Part shown: piece by piece, positions 9,798-21,125 of the stretch | How the letters are laid out: every line of letters starts with the position of its first letter | Numbering within the stretch: position 1 is the first letter of the stretch | Assembly: GCA_017163975.1 (NCBI GenBank) | Contig: JAFFSR010000309.1 | Location: 1,831,001-1,895,000, forward strand | DNA from: Anastatus disparis | Lineage: Eukaryota > Arthropoda > Insecta > Hymenoptera > Eupelmidae | Direction of reading: 5' to 3' | Length of the DNA stretch: 64,000 bases | Position numbers and translations under genes: made by a program | The notes under the pieces: model-generated | What the model was told of the DNA's origin: nothing | What the model saw: only the letters and a program-made list of their open reading frames with translations | Database searches by the model: none

Positions 9798-11410
9798 CTA
9801 ATTACTTGCTTTGTCTGTGAAAGGAGGAGGTGCCTTTACTGTAGTTGAGCGTTTTATTTTGTCTACGTGAACCGTTTTTATCTTACTCGCGTTTTTTATC
9901 GTTACGTTATGTTTTGCATTATTTACCTCTATGATTTCGTACGGTCCTTCATATTGCGCGTCGTATTTACCCTTCTGCGGTTGTTTTAGTAAGTAAACGC
10001 TCTCACCCTCTCGGAAGTGTTTAGTGTTTAATTTCTTATCGTATTAATATTTTGACCTGTACTTGGCCTGTACTAGGCTCATTGCCGCTAATGTTTGTAA
10101 TTGAGAAAGGTTTTCTACCGTTTCTTTTAAATATTCATCATATGTTTGTAATTTTTTATTCGGTGGAAAGCTTGATGGTATACGCGCTTTGTATCCGAAC
10201 ACTAGTTCCTAAGGGCTGTATCCTGTATTTGTACTGATATATGCTAACTGGCATAAGTCTAGCCATTCGGCCCAATCTAACTTTTCTTCCATATATGCTT
10301 TTAAATATTCTGTGACTGTATGATGCATGCGTTCGATTCCTCCTTGACTTTGAGGATGATAGGCAGTTGTGCAATATTTTTCTATTTTAAATATCTTTGC
10401 AAATTCTTCAAGTAGATTATTTACGAAATGCCTGCCTTGATCTGTAACAATATCAGATGGCGGCCCGAAATATGTCAATACTTTCGTGTAAGGGCGTGTG
10501 CTACTTCTTCTGCGTCTGCATGCAACGCCGGTATTAATATACAATATTTAGTTAGCCAGTCTTGCACTGTCAGCACATATCTGTATCCTTCTTTTGTTTG
10601 TTTTAATGGCCCGTAAAAATCCATAGATAATTTTTGAAAGGCTTTTGCAGGTGTGTCTGTAATCAACATAGGCAGCCGTGTTTTAACACGTACTAGTTTT
10701 TTTGTTTGGCAATTTTCGCATCCTAAGACGAATTGTCGCACCTCTGGTCTCATGTCTCTCCAATAATAATCTGCTGCTATTTTGCTATACGTTTTATTTA
10801 TTCCTCTGTGCCTACCTATAGCTGCCTCATGATATTCTTTGAGTAATCTATATCTATCCTCTACTGGTGGTACTGGAATATTATTTTGGTAAAATACTGC
10901 TACTAATGGCATATTTGCAAATATTTCATTAAAAGTTTCTATGAAGTATATCCAGTCGCTAGTTGAGAGCATTGCTAAGTCTCTCACGACACTAACGTAT
11001 GGAATATCGTATTGTACAATTATTTTCTTTAAATTTTTGATACACTTTTTAATATCTCCTTTTAATATTTTGTCGTCAATATGTGCTTTAACGAATGCAC
11101 AAAATATTAAATTATCTTTGTAATTAGATACATGTACCTCGCCGACTGCAAATTTTCTGCTTGATATTTCTTCCGGATTTATATATTGCTGCTCTATAAG
11201 CGCTTCAATTATTTCTGTATTTAAGTAAAAATCTGTTAACATCGTATAAACTAAATTTTCTTTATATTTAAATGGATGATCTCTTAATATTTTTAATTTA
11301 CTAAATTGCTGTGGTATGTCGTTATCTAACGGAGCCAAAGGTGGTTTCTCGCGCGGCGGCCTTGCATTCTTTACAAGGCAATGTTCAAGCGCATCACTTA
11401 TCTTATGTGA
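9798..11410 (-). pseudogene. pol: Gypsy-1 integrase
   Basis: This domain would insert the cDNA into the genome. An HHCC zinc-binding module is visible (AAIGRHRGINKTYSKIAADY followed by CENCQ), then the catalytic core with DFYGPL (first Asp), VTDQGRHF (second Asp) and GGIERMHHTV (Glu). The frame is open from about 11410 to 10475, where it shifts; the core continues in another frame to 10209 and ends at a stop. Similarity then runs on to a GPY/F-like segment QYEGPYEIIEV and a stop at 9798-9800. One frameshift and at least one stop make it inactive. It is the C-terminal part of the same pol frame as the reverse transcriptase. Confidence 0.85.
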
Positions 11411-12511
11411 TTAACCCTTTTCTCTTTGTGCCAGTACGTCTGTCGTAGGTGTAATAAGAGTACCTGGCTCGTTGATATTATTATCGCGTTGTTCGTTATC
11501 GTTATCGCTTGGAGCTGTACTTCCTTCGTTTTCTTTATTATGTTGATGCTTTTTCACTCTATTATTATTTTTTGCATAAAGGTACGGCGTACAATGCCTT
11601 CCTTTTGAATGTAAATGAATAAAATTATTTGAACTATTTGCCTTTAAATGACAATATAGTGTTTCATCATAATTTGTTATAAAATGCACGCATATGTTTT
11701 GATTAAATTCACAAGAAAATATAAATACACAATCAACATCTGCGTGTCTTGTGCGTGACGTCAAAATAGCTTCTGCTGTCTGCGGGTCTCCGCATGCACC
11801 TAATGATATTGCATCTAATAAGATACCTCTCAATTCATTTGCGGACATTCCTAAATTACATACTTTTATTACTGAGTGAAAAAAACAATTACCGTCTTTC
11901 GGTATATTGCCATCCCTTATCAAATCCAACCAGTGTTGTGCACATTCATCACTTGCATCATATACCTCAAATACACCTGCACCATCATTAAAAGAATTAC
12001 TCCAACTTATTGGTCCATTTTCGTCATCGTTTTGTACTGTTTCTATTATATTTATATGATCATTTTCTTCGTCAGTTTTTTCTTCTTCTTCAAGGTTTCG
12101 CGACTCAGTCTTATTTAAATTATTTCTATCTAGTTCTACGTCACTCTCATTCTCTTCCTGCTCCATGCTTTCGTCTTGCGACTCAGATTCACTGACGTCA
12201 TGCTTATCTCTCTCGCTTTCACTCTCACTTATAATTTCTTTCTCTTGATTTTTACTTGTATCTTGTACCTCAAACTCGTCCTCGAAATATGAGTTTTTGT
12301 CTGTTTCACTGCCAATAATTTCGACTTCAGAACTTATTCTTAATGATTTTTTCTCTTTATCTATTTCTGAGCTTATGTTTGGTACTAATTTGTAGTATTC
12401 TCTTGGCATTTGAGGTCGAACTTTTTCTCGCTCATTAAAATCTGTTGGATTTATTATTTCTTGAGGTACATTGCCTCTTAGCGCTTCTGCTACTTCTCCT
12501 GGTGTTTCTTT
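11411..12511 (-). pseudogene. OTU-type cysteine protease domain within gypsy-1 pol
   Basis: The frame is open from 12511 to 11414; counted from its first Met (12409) it has 332 codons. Residues 30-130 are acidic and low in complexity. Residues 165-280 look like an ovarian-tumour (OTU) domain: the catalytic block KDGNCFFHSV gives Asp172 and Cys175, a middle segment ends in NQNICVHFI, and the block IHLHSKGRHCTPYL supplies the probable catalytic His272. OTU proteases cleave ubiquitin or ubiquitin-like conjugates. All catalytic positions are preserved. Both flanking stops lie in the same frame as reverse transcriptase and integrase, so this was one polyprotein. A structural role or polyprotein self-cleavage is possible. 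Identification comes from motif spacing, not a database match. Confidence 0.72.
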
Positions 12512-13084
12512 TCATATATTTATTTGTACACCTTCTCTACCATTTATCTGTTGTTCTTGCACATCAACTAAAAATCGAGCACGCATTTTTGTTATCATTT
12601 CTGGAATCAGATTTAATATACTTCCTCGGCTACTTTCTTTACTTTGCGAAGTGTGTTGTGAATCATCCTGTGTCTCCTTCTCTTTTTCTATTTTGGTGCC
12701 GTTGTGTTGAGATGCTTTCGATTTTACATTTATTGTCTCTAATGGCGATTCTACGTCACAGCTGCTTTTATTATTTTTCAATATACTTTTATTTTTTGAT
12801 ATTACGCTTGCTGGTTCATACGTGTTTTTTTCTTTTCTTGATGACACTGAATGTGGCTTATCTACTGGTGTACTCGCTGCAAGAATTCCTTCTCGCATGT
12901 TTGTGCTTTTTCGCATATATGCGAGCTTACCGTCGTCTTGTGCTTGACTTATTATATTTTCAGCTTAAATTAATTTTTTCTCTCTATCTGCTTGACTTTT
13001 ACGTGTTTTTAACGCTTTCTTATTTCGCCTTTTCCTTTTGTACGCCGATCTTTTCCAAGGGTCTTTCTTTCTTTTTGCATAATT
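12512..13084 (-). pseudogene. Gypsy-1 pol spacer between RNase H and OTU domain
   Basis: This continues the same - strand frame as the domains on both sides, with in-frame stops at 12965-12967 and 12512-12514. The predicted peptide is hydrophilic and rich in Lys, Ser, Glu and Gln with no recognisable fold (for example GREGVQINI near its end). Its length and composition suggest a disordered linker. Similar spacers are uncommon between RNase H and integrase in gypsy elements. Confidence 0.6.
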
Positions 13085-13876
13085 TCAATTTTCTTCCGAT
13101 CCGCTTATACTATTAACTTCTGACTCGTCACTTGTTTCTTTGATAAGGATTTTCTTTTTAGGATTTTCAGAATTTTCTGAACTTGAATCTTCTTCTTTAG
13201 TTTTATTTGCATTTTTATTTATTGCGCGTGTAATAAAAATTCTTGCTGGCGGTCCGCATTCGCTTGCGTTTGGTTCCTGATTTTCTTGCTTATCTGCTAA
13301 TTGATCCATTTCTGCGCGTGGTAATTCAGGATTTTCTTTGCCGTCTGCAATTACCGGATTTCTAGATAATGCATCAGCTGCATTATTTTTCCTTCCTGGT
13401 TTATACACTACATCAAACGTATATCCTCGTAAAGCTGCTTTTAATCTATTAAATCTTAAATCCGGCTTTGTGCTTGTATGGAAATGTTTTAACGGCTCAT
13501 GACCCGTAACTACTGTAAATTTTGTACCGTATAAATAAGGCCTAAATTGTTCTTTTGCAAAAACAACTGCTAACAACTCTTTGTCATATACAGTATATCT
13601 AAGTTCGCTTCCTTTTGAACATCTTGAGGCATATACACAAGGTCGATCTTCGCCGATTTTTCCTTGGCTTAATATTGCGCCTATTGCATAATCAGACGCA
13701 TCAGTAGTTACTATAAATGGCTCGCTTAAGTTAGGCGCGACCAACACAGGCTCTTCGCATAGCTTCTCACGTAACGTGTCGAATGCTATTTGGTGTTCTT
13801 CTAGCCACAGAAATTTCTCTTTCTTTGAACTTAATTTATGTAACGGTCTTGCTATGCTTGCAAAATCTTTTATGAA
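13085..13876 (-). pseudogene. pol: Gypsy-1 RNase H domain
   Basis: It would degrade the RNA strand of the RNA:DNA hybrid. Motifs are VTTDASDYAIGAILSQ (first Asp), YDKELLAVVFA (Glu), VVTGHEPLKHF and the C-terminal NAADALSRNP. In Ty3/gypsy enzymes the third block reads TDH; here the Asp is Gly, so a catalytic residue is lost. Stops at 13877-13879 and 13085-13087 interrupt what was one frame with reverse transcriptase upstream and the spacer downstream. The C-terminal 90 residues are a Ser/Glu/Lys-rich linker. Confidence 0.85.
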
Positions 13877-15592
13877 TCAACGATAATAACCAACAAAGTC
13901 TAAAAATTGTTTTACTTTCTTTTTATTTGTTGGTATAGGATAATCACGCGCTGCTTCTATCTTTTTAGGGTCTGTTTTAATTTGCCCTTTTTCTACTATA
14001 TGTCCTAATACCTTCGCCTCGCGTCTTAAAAATTGACATTTCTTTGTTTTTATTGTTAGATCAGCTTTCTCAATGCGTTTTAAAAATCTTTTAAAACGAA
14101 GAGCGTGCTGTTCTAAATTTTCGGCGTGTATGATTACGTCATCTAAGTAAACTTCAAGCTCTGAACCTTGCAAGCCCTGCAAAGCTAGAGCCAAGACCCT
14201 ACTAAAGGTCATAGGTGCTTCACATAACCCCATAGCCATACGCTTGTATTGATATGTACCCGATGGCCCTGAAAACGCAGTTTTATGTGCATCTTTTGAA
14301 TCAATCTTCACCTGATAATAGCCGTCTTTAAGGTCTATGGCGGTAATATAATTTGCTGACGCTAAATTTTCTAAGATGTCACAAGTTAGTGGCAGTGGAT
14401 AGCAACTTCCCACAGTGATTTCATTTAGTTGGCGAAAATCTGTCACCAAACGCCAGCGTTTCCTACCCTGAGGATCAGGTTTCTTGTTAACTATCCATGC
14501 TGGGCTACTATAACTCGACATAGATGGTTCTATAATATCTTTTTCCAGTAACTTCTCTGTTTCTTGCTGCATAATATTTTTTAATGCTATCGGGTAACGG
14601 TACGGTTTCACACGAACTGGCTCTTCATGTGTCGTTTTTATTCTGTGTGTTAAAATATTTGTTGCTGGCAATAATTCATTATCCAACCCGAAGACAAAGG
14701 GATTCTCGGATATCAAGCTCCGAACATGCTCTTTTTCTTCTTTATTTAATTCTTCCAAGTCTAACACTTCCATTATTTTTTCAACTCTTTCTTTTATTTC
14801 ACAAGGAGTTTTATTTGCCATGCATCTGTCTACATATTTTATTTCAGCATCAGCACTTTCTTTCTCTGAATTCTGTTGCGCGTACTCTGACATTGCGCGT
14901 CTAATTTTTTTGCAATCGGAAACTTCGTTTCCTTCGCGGTTGCCGTCCTTACCGGCATAAAAATCGTTATCTTTTTTTATAACTTCGCATGGAAAAATTT
15001 CTACCTCTGGAGTCGGAATTTCAATATTTTTATTATTCGTATTTATACATACTGCATACGCTCTACCATTTTTATTTTCTGTAATAAAATTTCCAAATAA
15101 TATTCCTGGCCCTAAGTTCTGAAGAGGCACCCAGCCTACTTCTGTATCATTATTTATAACTTTTGCAGCAATAACGCGTCTCATTCTTGCATGAATTTCC
15201 ACTGTTCCCACCCGCTCAAAGGGAATGGTTAATTTTATAAAATCAATGCACTTATGTACGGCATTTATATGTCCGTTGTGCTCACTAATAGTTTCCCAGC
15301 CTAGTAGCCCATCTGTTTTTACAGGAAAGCTATCTGGGACAATATGGACCTCACACTGTAGTCCTTGAAGAGTCATATCCACTCTTCCTAACGTATACAT
15401 TTCCCCTGGTACGACGCCTGTAATCTCTAAAATATGCTGCCTATCTATAGTTGTATTTTCATTTATACATTTGGCCTTTATTACGGAAATATCTTCTCCT
15501 GAATCAACATAAAATCTTGCACTATTTTCTTTTAAATTCCGACTTTCCAGTTTGACAATAGGCGGATTACGCCCCGCGCACGCGAGTTTCAT
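13877..15592 (-). pseudogene. pol: Gypsy-1 aspartic protease and reverse transcriptase
   Basis: A 571-codon open stretch on the - strand. The protease occupies the N-terminal part with ARFYVDSGEDISVIKAK; the active site is DSG, a usual variant of DTG. The reverse transcriptase follows from about residue 320: fingers LEKDIIEPSMSSYSSPAW, then RLVTDFRQLNEIT, AIDLKDGYYQVKID, the AMGLCEAPMTF block and the catalytic VYLDD box. The thumb ends near VKQFLDFVGYYR at the stop 13877-13879. The first Met shown is not necessarily the start, since this frame continues from the gag region and probably depended on read-through or frameshifting. The reverse transcriptase itself looks intact; the polyprotein is not. 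Confidence 0.88.
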
Positions 15593-15649
15593 GTTTATTG
15601 TGCGCCTAATTTTTACATGCTTATTATCACTATTATTTAATATATTCTG

Positions 15650-16114
15650 ATTATTATTAATTAATTCCTGCCCGGCGCCTGAGGATTGCGGCGAACATCC
15701 TGCGAGTTTAAAGGCTCGTTCATTTTATTACTTCGATTATTTTCATTTATCTTTGCGTTTGAATCCCGTTCTCTATCCGGGTCGCGCGTTTGATTCTCGT
15801 TCCTGTTATGCTGATATCTCTCGCGACCATTGTCTCTACTACGACCTCTATTAAACCCTATATCATTTCTATGATCATTACGTGCATTATTATTGTAACG
15901 CGGCGGTCCTTGAGCATTATAATTATATTCATTATTAAGTGAGTCATAGTTTCTGTTTCTATTTAACCCACTATTGAATCTACTATAACTATTTCTGTAA
16001 TTATTATCCGTATTTCCATTGTTTTAATAATTATTGGGATTATTTCTGCTGTAATTATTATTATCAAAATTTCTATTGTAATTATTATTATCAAAATTTC
16101 TATTGTAATTATTA
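15650..16114 (-). pseudogene. gag: Gypsy-1 gag C-terminal Asn/Arg-rich tail
   Basis: Between protease and the inserted foldback element the - strand encodes an Asn/Arg/Tyr-rich segment with imperfect repeats such as NNYNRNFDNN, mirrored in DNA by tandem ATTATTATCAAAATTTCTAT units around 16050-16110. Such nucleic-acid-binding tails occur at the C-terminus of some gag proteins. An in-frame stop near 16025 interrupts it. The same composition (NNYNNRNFS) precedes 18179 on the other side of the inserted DNA, which shows where gag was split. Confidence 0.6.
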
Positions 16115-17232
16115 TCTCCCCAAAAACCTTTAAAAAGGTAAAATTACGGCAAGTTAGCTTTAAAAAAAATCTTTTTCACTATCTCAAAAATAAAAAATAT
16201 TTTGTCAAAAATTTAAACTAATTTAATACAATCAACTATAAAAAAATCTATTATATCTCTAAAAAAAGGCTTTAACATTATAGATAATAAAAAAGTGGGA
16301 ATTTAATTATAATAAAAATACTCTTGAAAAAATACTGAAATCAATAATATGTGGTCAAGTTTTAATATGATTTAAAATAATACTTACGAATGATATTCTA
16401 CCTATATTTTGATGATAATAATGAATCAATAAAAAATTCCTTTGTTAAAAATGAAGTGTAAAAAAAGCCAGATAAAATGTTATTGAAAATATAAAACTAT
16501 CTTCAACAAAATTTAAAATATTAATAAGTAATTAACGTAAAAGTAAGAATAAAAGTAATATTACAGCTATAAACTTGCCAGGCCCACCCTTCAAAAGTTC
16601 TATTTCTTGGTGAACACACATTCATTTAAAACATTTTTTAGGATTGACTTTTTAGAATCTCGTAAGGAAATTCAAAATATATATTAATTTTCACAATTTA
16701 GTATTCAATGAAAAATAATCTAATTTTATAACATTAATGATATATTTAACTTTTGTAGAGTGGGCCTGGCAAGTTTATAGCTGTAATATTACTTTTATTC
16801 TTACTTTTACGTTAATTACTTATTAATATTTTAAATTTTGTTGAAGATAGTTTTATATTTTCAATAACATTTTATCTAGCTTTTTTTACACTTCATTTTT
16901 AACAAAGGAATTTTTTATTGATTCATTATTATCATCAAAATATAGGTAAAATATCATTCGTAAGTATTATTTTAAATCATATTAAAACTTGACCACATAT
17001 TATTGATTTCAGTATTTTTTCAAGTGTATTTTTATTATAATTAAATTCCCACTTTTTTATTATCTATAATGTTAAAGCCTTTTTTTAGAGATATAATAGA
17101 TTTTTTTATAGTTGATTGTATTAAATTAGTTTAAATTTTTGACAAAATATTTTTTATTTTTGAGATAGTGAAAAAGATTTTTTTTAAAGCTAACTTGCCG
17201 TAATTTTACCTTTTTAAAGGTTTTTGGGGAGA
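16115..17232. mobile_element. 1.1-kb foldback (palindromic) element with TA target duplication
   Basis: It begins TCTCCCCAAAAACC and ends with the exact complement. Arms of about 475 bp (16115-~16589 and ~16758-17232) are almost perfect inverted repeats, with only a few single-base differences noticed, around a ~170-bp unique centre. A TA dinucleotide flanks each side, which fits the Tc1/mariner target preference. There is no open frame of note, so it is non-autonomous. It sits inside the gypsy-1 gag tail and is therefore younger than that element. Confidence 0.85.
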
Positions 17233-17234
17233 TA

Positions 17235-18178
17235 TCACAACTTTTTCAAAGTCGAAAATTCTTACCTCGATAAATTTATTAACTTTACCGATAATCTGAT
17301 ATTTTAATATAAAAACACTAATTTTATAGTTAATTCTATCAACCTAATTTTTACATATTTATTATTATTATAAAATATTTGTTTTCGAAAAAATTTTAAT
17401 CTTATTTTCTTGCACACTTTCAAATTAATCAACTATTATAAAACTTATTTTGTCTAAATATCGTATGAAAAACTAATTAATTAATTAAGAATGTTTTAAA
17501 ATACGTAAATATTACTTTTTCATTTGTTATTGTTTTCATTTTTAAATACCAAATCGGTATTGCCGACTTTTGAATTTTGCCGCTTTCAACTGTTGAATTT
17601 TATGTACGGGACGTTTTATTGCGCACGCGCGAACTGATCACATGAACGCCCGTGATTTTGCGGCAGCTCGTCAGCTATATAGAACGAGACACTAAATTCT
17701 TATATTACTTATTTACGCGATGTCTTTATACATTTAGCATGTTCTGAAAGCATTTGCCTGAATACATGCGTTCATTATTAAAAGATATAACTTGTATTCT
17801 CTTTCTTTTTCTCACTCTCTATACTCTCTTTCTCTTTCTCACTTATTAGCAATCGCACAACTCGCATTCTGTCTCTTTCTCTCACATCAGACGAAAAACT
17901 CTCCGTCGTTCTCTAACATCCGCCGGAAATCTGAAACAACCCGATATAGAAAAGAAATCGACAGACTAACCTGTAATAATATAAAAAAATCATGAAAACT
18001 TGACTTTTGGCCATGTGTTTTTGTTGTCAGATAAAAAATTAGATCATTTTATGTATACTAGTAACCAAATAATATGTAAATATTGAAACATAATCATTTA
18101 TTCAAAGTTTCAATCTTTGAATATCTCAAATTCAAAGTAAATAGGGAAAGCCGTAGCGCTATCTTGCCGTAAGGAGCG
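17235..18178. other. Unexplained insert in gypsy-1 gag region
   Basis: This stretch separates two pieces of the Asn-rich gag tail, so it is probably inserted DNA. The left half is very AT-rich. At 17590-17700 it becomes GC-richer, with GCGCACGCGCG and a TATA-like CTATATAGAACGAG, followed by a CT-rich run at 17795-17890 (repeated TCTCTTTCTCAC). This resembles promoter-leader sequence of an LTR, but no matching partner or clear termini were found. No coding potential. Confidence 0.4.
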
Positions 18179-19884
18179 CTACCGCGCTCCCTGATTACTG
18201 AAATTTCTATTGTTATAATTATTTCGCGGCCCACTCGTATAATTCTTGTTATCATTTGATTTATTTCTTTTACCGTTATTAACATTTTGAGAATTATTTT
18301 TATTTTGTGCATGAATAATACTATTTTCGGCATCATTTCTTAGTATTTGACACTCTGCCGTCGCGTGCCCCATCTTATCGCAATAAGCGCATTGTATTTT
18401 ATCATATTTCTTCTTAATGCACGTGCCTTCTTTATGGCCTCCTTTGTCACAGTAGCTACATTTAACTGCACTTTTATCTATTTCTATTTTTACAGGCGTA
18501 GCTTGCATTGCTTTTATTTGTGCTTTGTGCACTTTATTTGCACCTAATGCCTGATGTTGATTTTGAGTTAATTGCATTATATTATTGACATTTGGCTGCG
18601 TTAATAATGAGCAGGCTTGCATATTTTGTGCTATAGAATTTATGGGTTGCAACCCGTTTATAAATGAGTTTTGCATCTGTTCAAAAAGTCGCGTCTTTTG
18701 TTTATTTTCAAAATCAGTGGCAAGTTGTATAGCCTTTCTTAACGTTAGAGGTTTTTCGCAGCGCACTTGCATATCTAAGGGTGAAGTTAGTCCAAACAAA
18801 TAATATTGCAATGCATCTCTTTCTATTAGCTGCTTTTTTGCTAATCGATCTTGTAAGTTTAACATGGGTACCGTGTCGTAAATCACTAAAAGTCTATTCT
18901 ATAAAGCTTGCGTCCGCGCGCCGTAATCTGCTGCCGATTCGCCTTGTTGTTGCGTAATTATTTTTAATTGCGTTAATGATTCCTCCATCACTGTTATATT
19001 ATTATATTGTGCCTCTAAGTCTTTTATCAGCACTTCAATAGACTCATATTGCATCAATCGCGCTGTAAAAATATCCGCCGCTTTTCCCGTGAGTTTCGTT
19101 GCTAACTCATATATAACAAGAATTTGACAACCTGGCCCGAAACTATTTACTATGTTCCTTAACACACAGCAAAATAGGGGTAATTTATCTACGCTTCCGT
19201 CAAAATATGGTATTTGCCTTATCGCTTGATGTAATGATAATTGAGGTATATTCTGAAAGTTTGCGCTTAGCATATTTAACATAGGATTTATTTGTTGCGT
19301 ATTTAATGCGTAGTTAGTATTTATCGGTGAATCGGAAAATTTGGGTTGACTTGCGTTGGTATCATATTACTCCACGGTTGTGGAATTTGTTGCGAAAAAC
19401 TCGTGTAATTGTATGGTATCGAAGGATAAACTAGCTGGTTCGGGCCCTGGTTCGCGTATGTTAACCACGTTTCGTTGGTTTTTGGGCTTTCCTCTGATTT
19501 CGATTTTTGAGTCTCGGTTTCCCTTTTATTCTGTGGGAGCGTGCCGTTACTTACTATGTTTCTTTCTTTCGTAATATTTAATGATTCTTTGGATAATTCG
19601 AAACCCTGAGACGCGGCTCTTTTGTATTTTTCATTCCATTCTTTCATTTCTTTCTCTGACAAATTAACTGTTAAATTTTCGCCATATCTCGGAGTGTACA
19701 TTGGCATGTACACCGTGTTTTGTGACACGGTCGGAAATAATATTCTTTTGTTTCCGGATTCGGCTAAGATTTCTTCACTACGCGAACCTCCAATAGGAGA
19801 CAATGAACGTCCTCTACGTCTCGCTTTTTTGTCCTTTTTCGAAAATAAGTTAATGAGCGACATATTCGATAAATGAGATTTCAC
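18179..19884 (-). pseudogene. gag: Gypsy-1 gag (capsid and nucleocapsid), broken
   Basis: Three consecutive - strand pieces. The first (19884-19321) is basic then hydrophilic, starting MKSHLSNMSLINLFSKKDKK. After a frameshift near 19325 the second (19282-18899) has a capsid-like helical segment with ATKLTGKAADIFTARL and QQGESAADYGARTQAL. An in-frame stop at 18899-18901 separates the third (to 18179), which ends in two zinc knuckles CSYCDKGGHKEGTC and CAYCDKMGHATAEC plus an Asn-rich tail. Gag forms the virus-like particle and binds the genomic RNA. The first ATG at 19884 lies 956 bases downstream of the LTR. Confidence 0.82.
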
Positions 19885-20810
19885 AATTAAACTTTTTCTA
19901 AAATTTTTTTATTTCTACTATTTAAATTACGCGTGAGAAGGCGAAGCGTTTACGCTTTCTTATGTGCGCTTAATAATTTTTTTTTTATTCCGATTTACGG
20001 AGATTTATTAGTAAATAATGACAAAATTTATGACATGAAAATGTTTCTACGAATCACGTTAATTACGAAATTGTTATTAAAATTATTTTTCAATATTCAG
20101 ACTATAAACTCCTTTTTTTTCTATCTACGGCAACAACTATTATTTTTTTCAACACAATGATAAAAACGAATGATAAAAATTTATTTTATTTTACTAAGAA
20201 ACCTGATGAAAATTGATGAAAACAAAAATATTTATTTTCTTTTTTCACGTCTGTATGAATTATCCCTTTTTTCACAACATTACTTAGAATTTTTGAATAT
20301 TTACTTATTACCGGCCGACACTGCTGGTTTGCGTAATTATATTCACGCACTTATCACTTTTATCTAACGATCTTTTTTTCGAAATCAATATTTTAACTTT
20401 ATTTGTTCTATTAAGAGTTCGATTTATATTCACTTTAAGAAGCTATACTACCCCTTGGTACACTTTAATATGTATTATTTAATTTTTTTTTTCTACTTAC
20501 TTGTTACAGCAGAGAGTGAGCAGCGTGATAAAAAGCACTCTCATTTCTTCGGATAATATTTTCGGACGTCCTTCCTTCCTTCCTTCCTCTCGTTCAGATC
20601 TTCTTCGTTGCTAACTCGTGACGCGATTTTAGAAAATATTTAATAATAAAAAAAATTCGCTAAAAAAAATCTATTTGCTCGCTGTATTCAATTAATCAAA
20701 TTAACTCTCTCTCTCTCTCTTTTAAAAAAATTCTCTATTTTATCTGACGCGCTTCAAGTTTATTTCTTAAAAAAAAAAATTATTTTTTTTTGCTAAAATC
20801 CTCGTTGCGT
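19885..20810 (-). other. Gypsy-1 5' leader
   Basis: Non-coding sequence between primer-binding site and gag. It is AT-rich with short tandem tracts, (CCTT)4 at about 20573-20587 and (CT)n at about 20706-20720. No strong internal repeats or open frames were seen. Confidence 0.6.
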
Positions 20811-20830
20811 ATCCCACACCGTTGCGACCA
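20811..20830 (-). promoter_or_regulatory. Gypsy-1 putative primer-binding site
   Basis: On the - strand, 10 bases inside the LTR, the sequence starts TGGTCGCAACGGTGTGGGAT, the TGG being the expected complement of a tRNA CCA end. I could not assign the tRNA. Bases 20806-20817 are complementary to two segments in the LTR (20847-20853 and 20860-20867). Confidence 0.45.
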
Positions 20831-20840
20831 AAAAATAGTA

Positions 20841-21125
20841 TGTTACGTGGGATTTATTCGATACGCACTCCTATGGGGAATGTGAGGATGCAAATAAATT
20901 AACGAGAAATTTAATATGAAGTTGACTGTTATTTATTATGAAGCAAATACAATAAGAGAGAAACTAGTTACTACTGTGTTCTAGCGGGACCGGCGATGGT
21001 CTGTCGCTCGTCGTTGTCTAAAACGACGATGTAAGTTGTCCGCGATGAAGTGCCGAATCACCACTTAGCGCATCGTGCGACTCTTGGTCCGGAAACTCGG
21101 AGTCGCATTTCTCTGAGTTTCTACA
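20841..21125 (-). repeat. Gypsy-1 5' LTR
   Basis: 285 bp bounded by TG...CA (TGTTACG at one side, TTCTACA at the other on the + strand), directly beyond the primer-binding site and in the correct orientation for the - strand gag-pol. It is GC-richer than its surroundings. No second copy is present at the other end of the element, so boundaries rest on the TG/CA ends and position only. Confidence 0.7.

Larger units (their letters stand above)
9798..21125 (-). mobile_element. Gypsy-1: Ty3/gypsy LTR retrotransposon with OTU domain, 3' LTR missing
   Basis: Read on the - strand the order is LTR (right), primer-binding site, leader, gag with two CCHC knuckles, protease, reverse transcriptase, RNase H, acidic spacer, OTU-type protease and integrase with a GPY/F-like end. 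This is the domain order of Ty3/gypsy apart from the OTU insertion. Protease through most of integrase share one reading frame interrupted only by stop codons until about 10.5 kb. gag is broken and further split by inserted DNA (16115-18178). The 3' LTR is absent, so the element cannot be dated by LTR divergence and is immobile. Confidence 0.88.

Noticed and set aside
12445..13116. 223-aa hydrophobic + strand frame resembling a membrane protein
   Set aside because: It is the antisense of the charged gypsy-1 pol spacer; hydrophobic Leu/Phe/Ser runs are the complement of Lys/Glu/Ser codons.
20811..20830. Assignment of the gypsy-1 primer site to a specific tRNA (Arg, Ser or Lys considered)
   Set aside because: The sequence after TGG does not match the tRNA ends I can recall well enough to name one.
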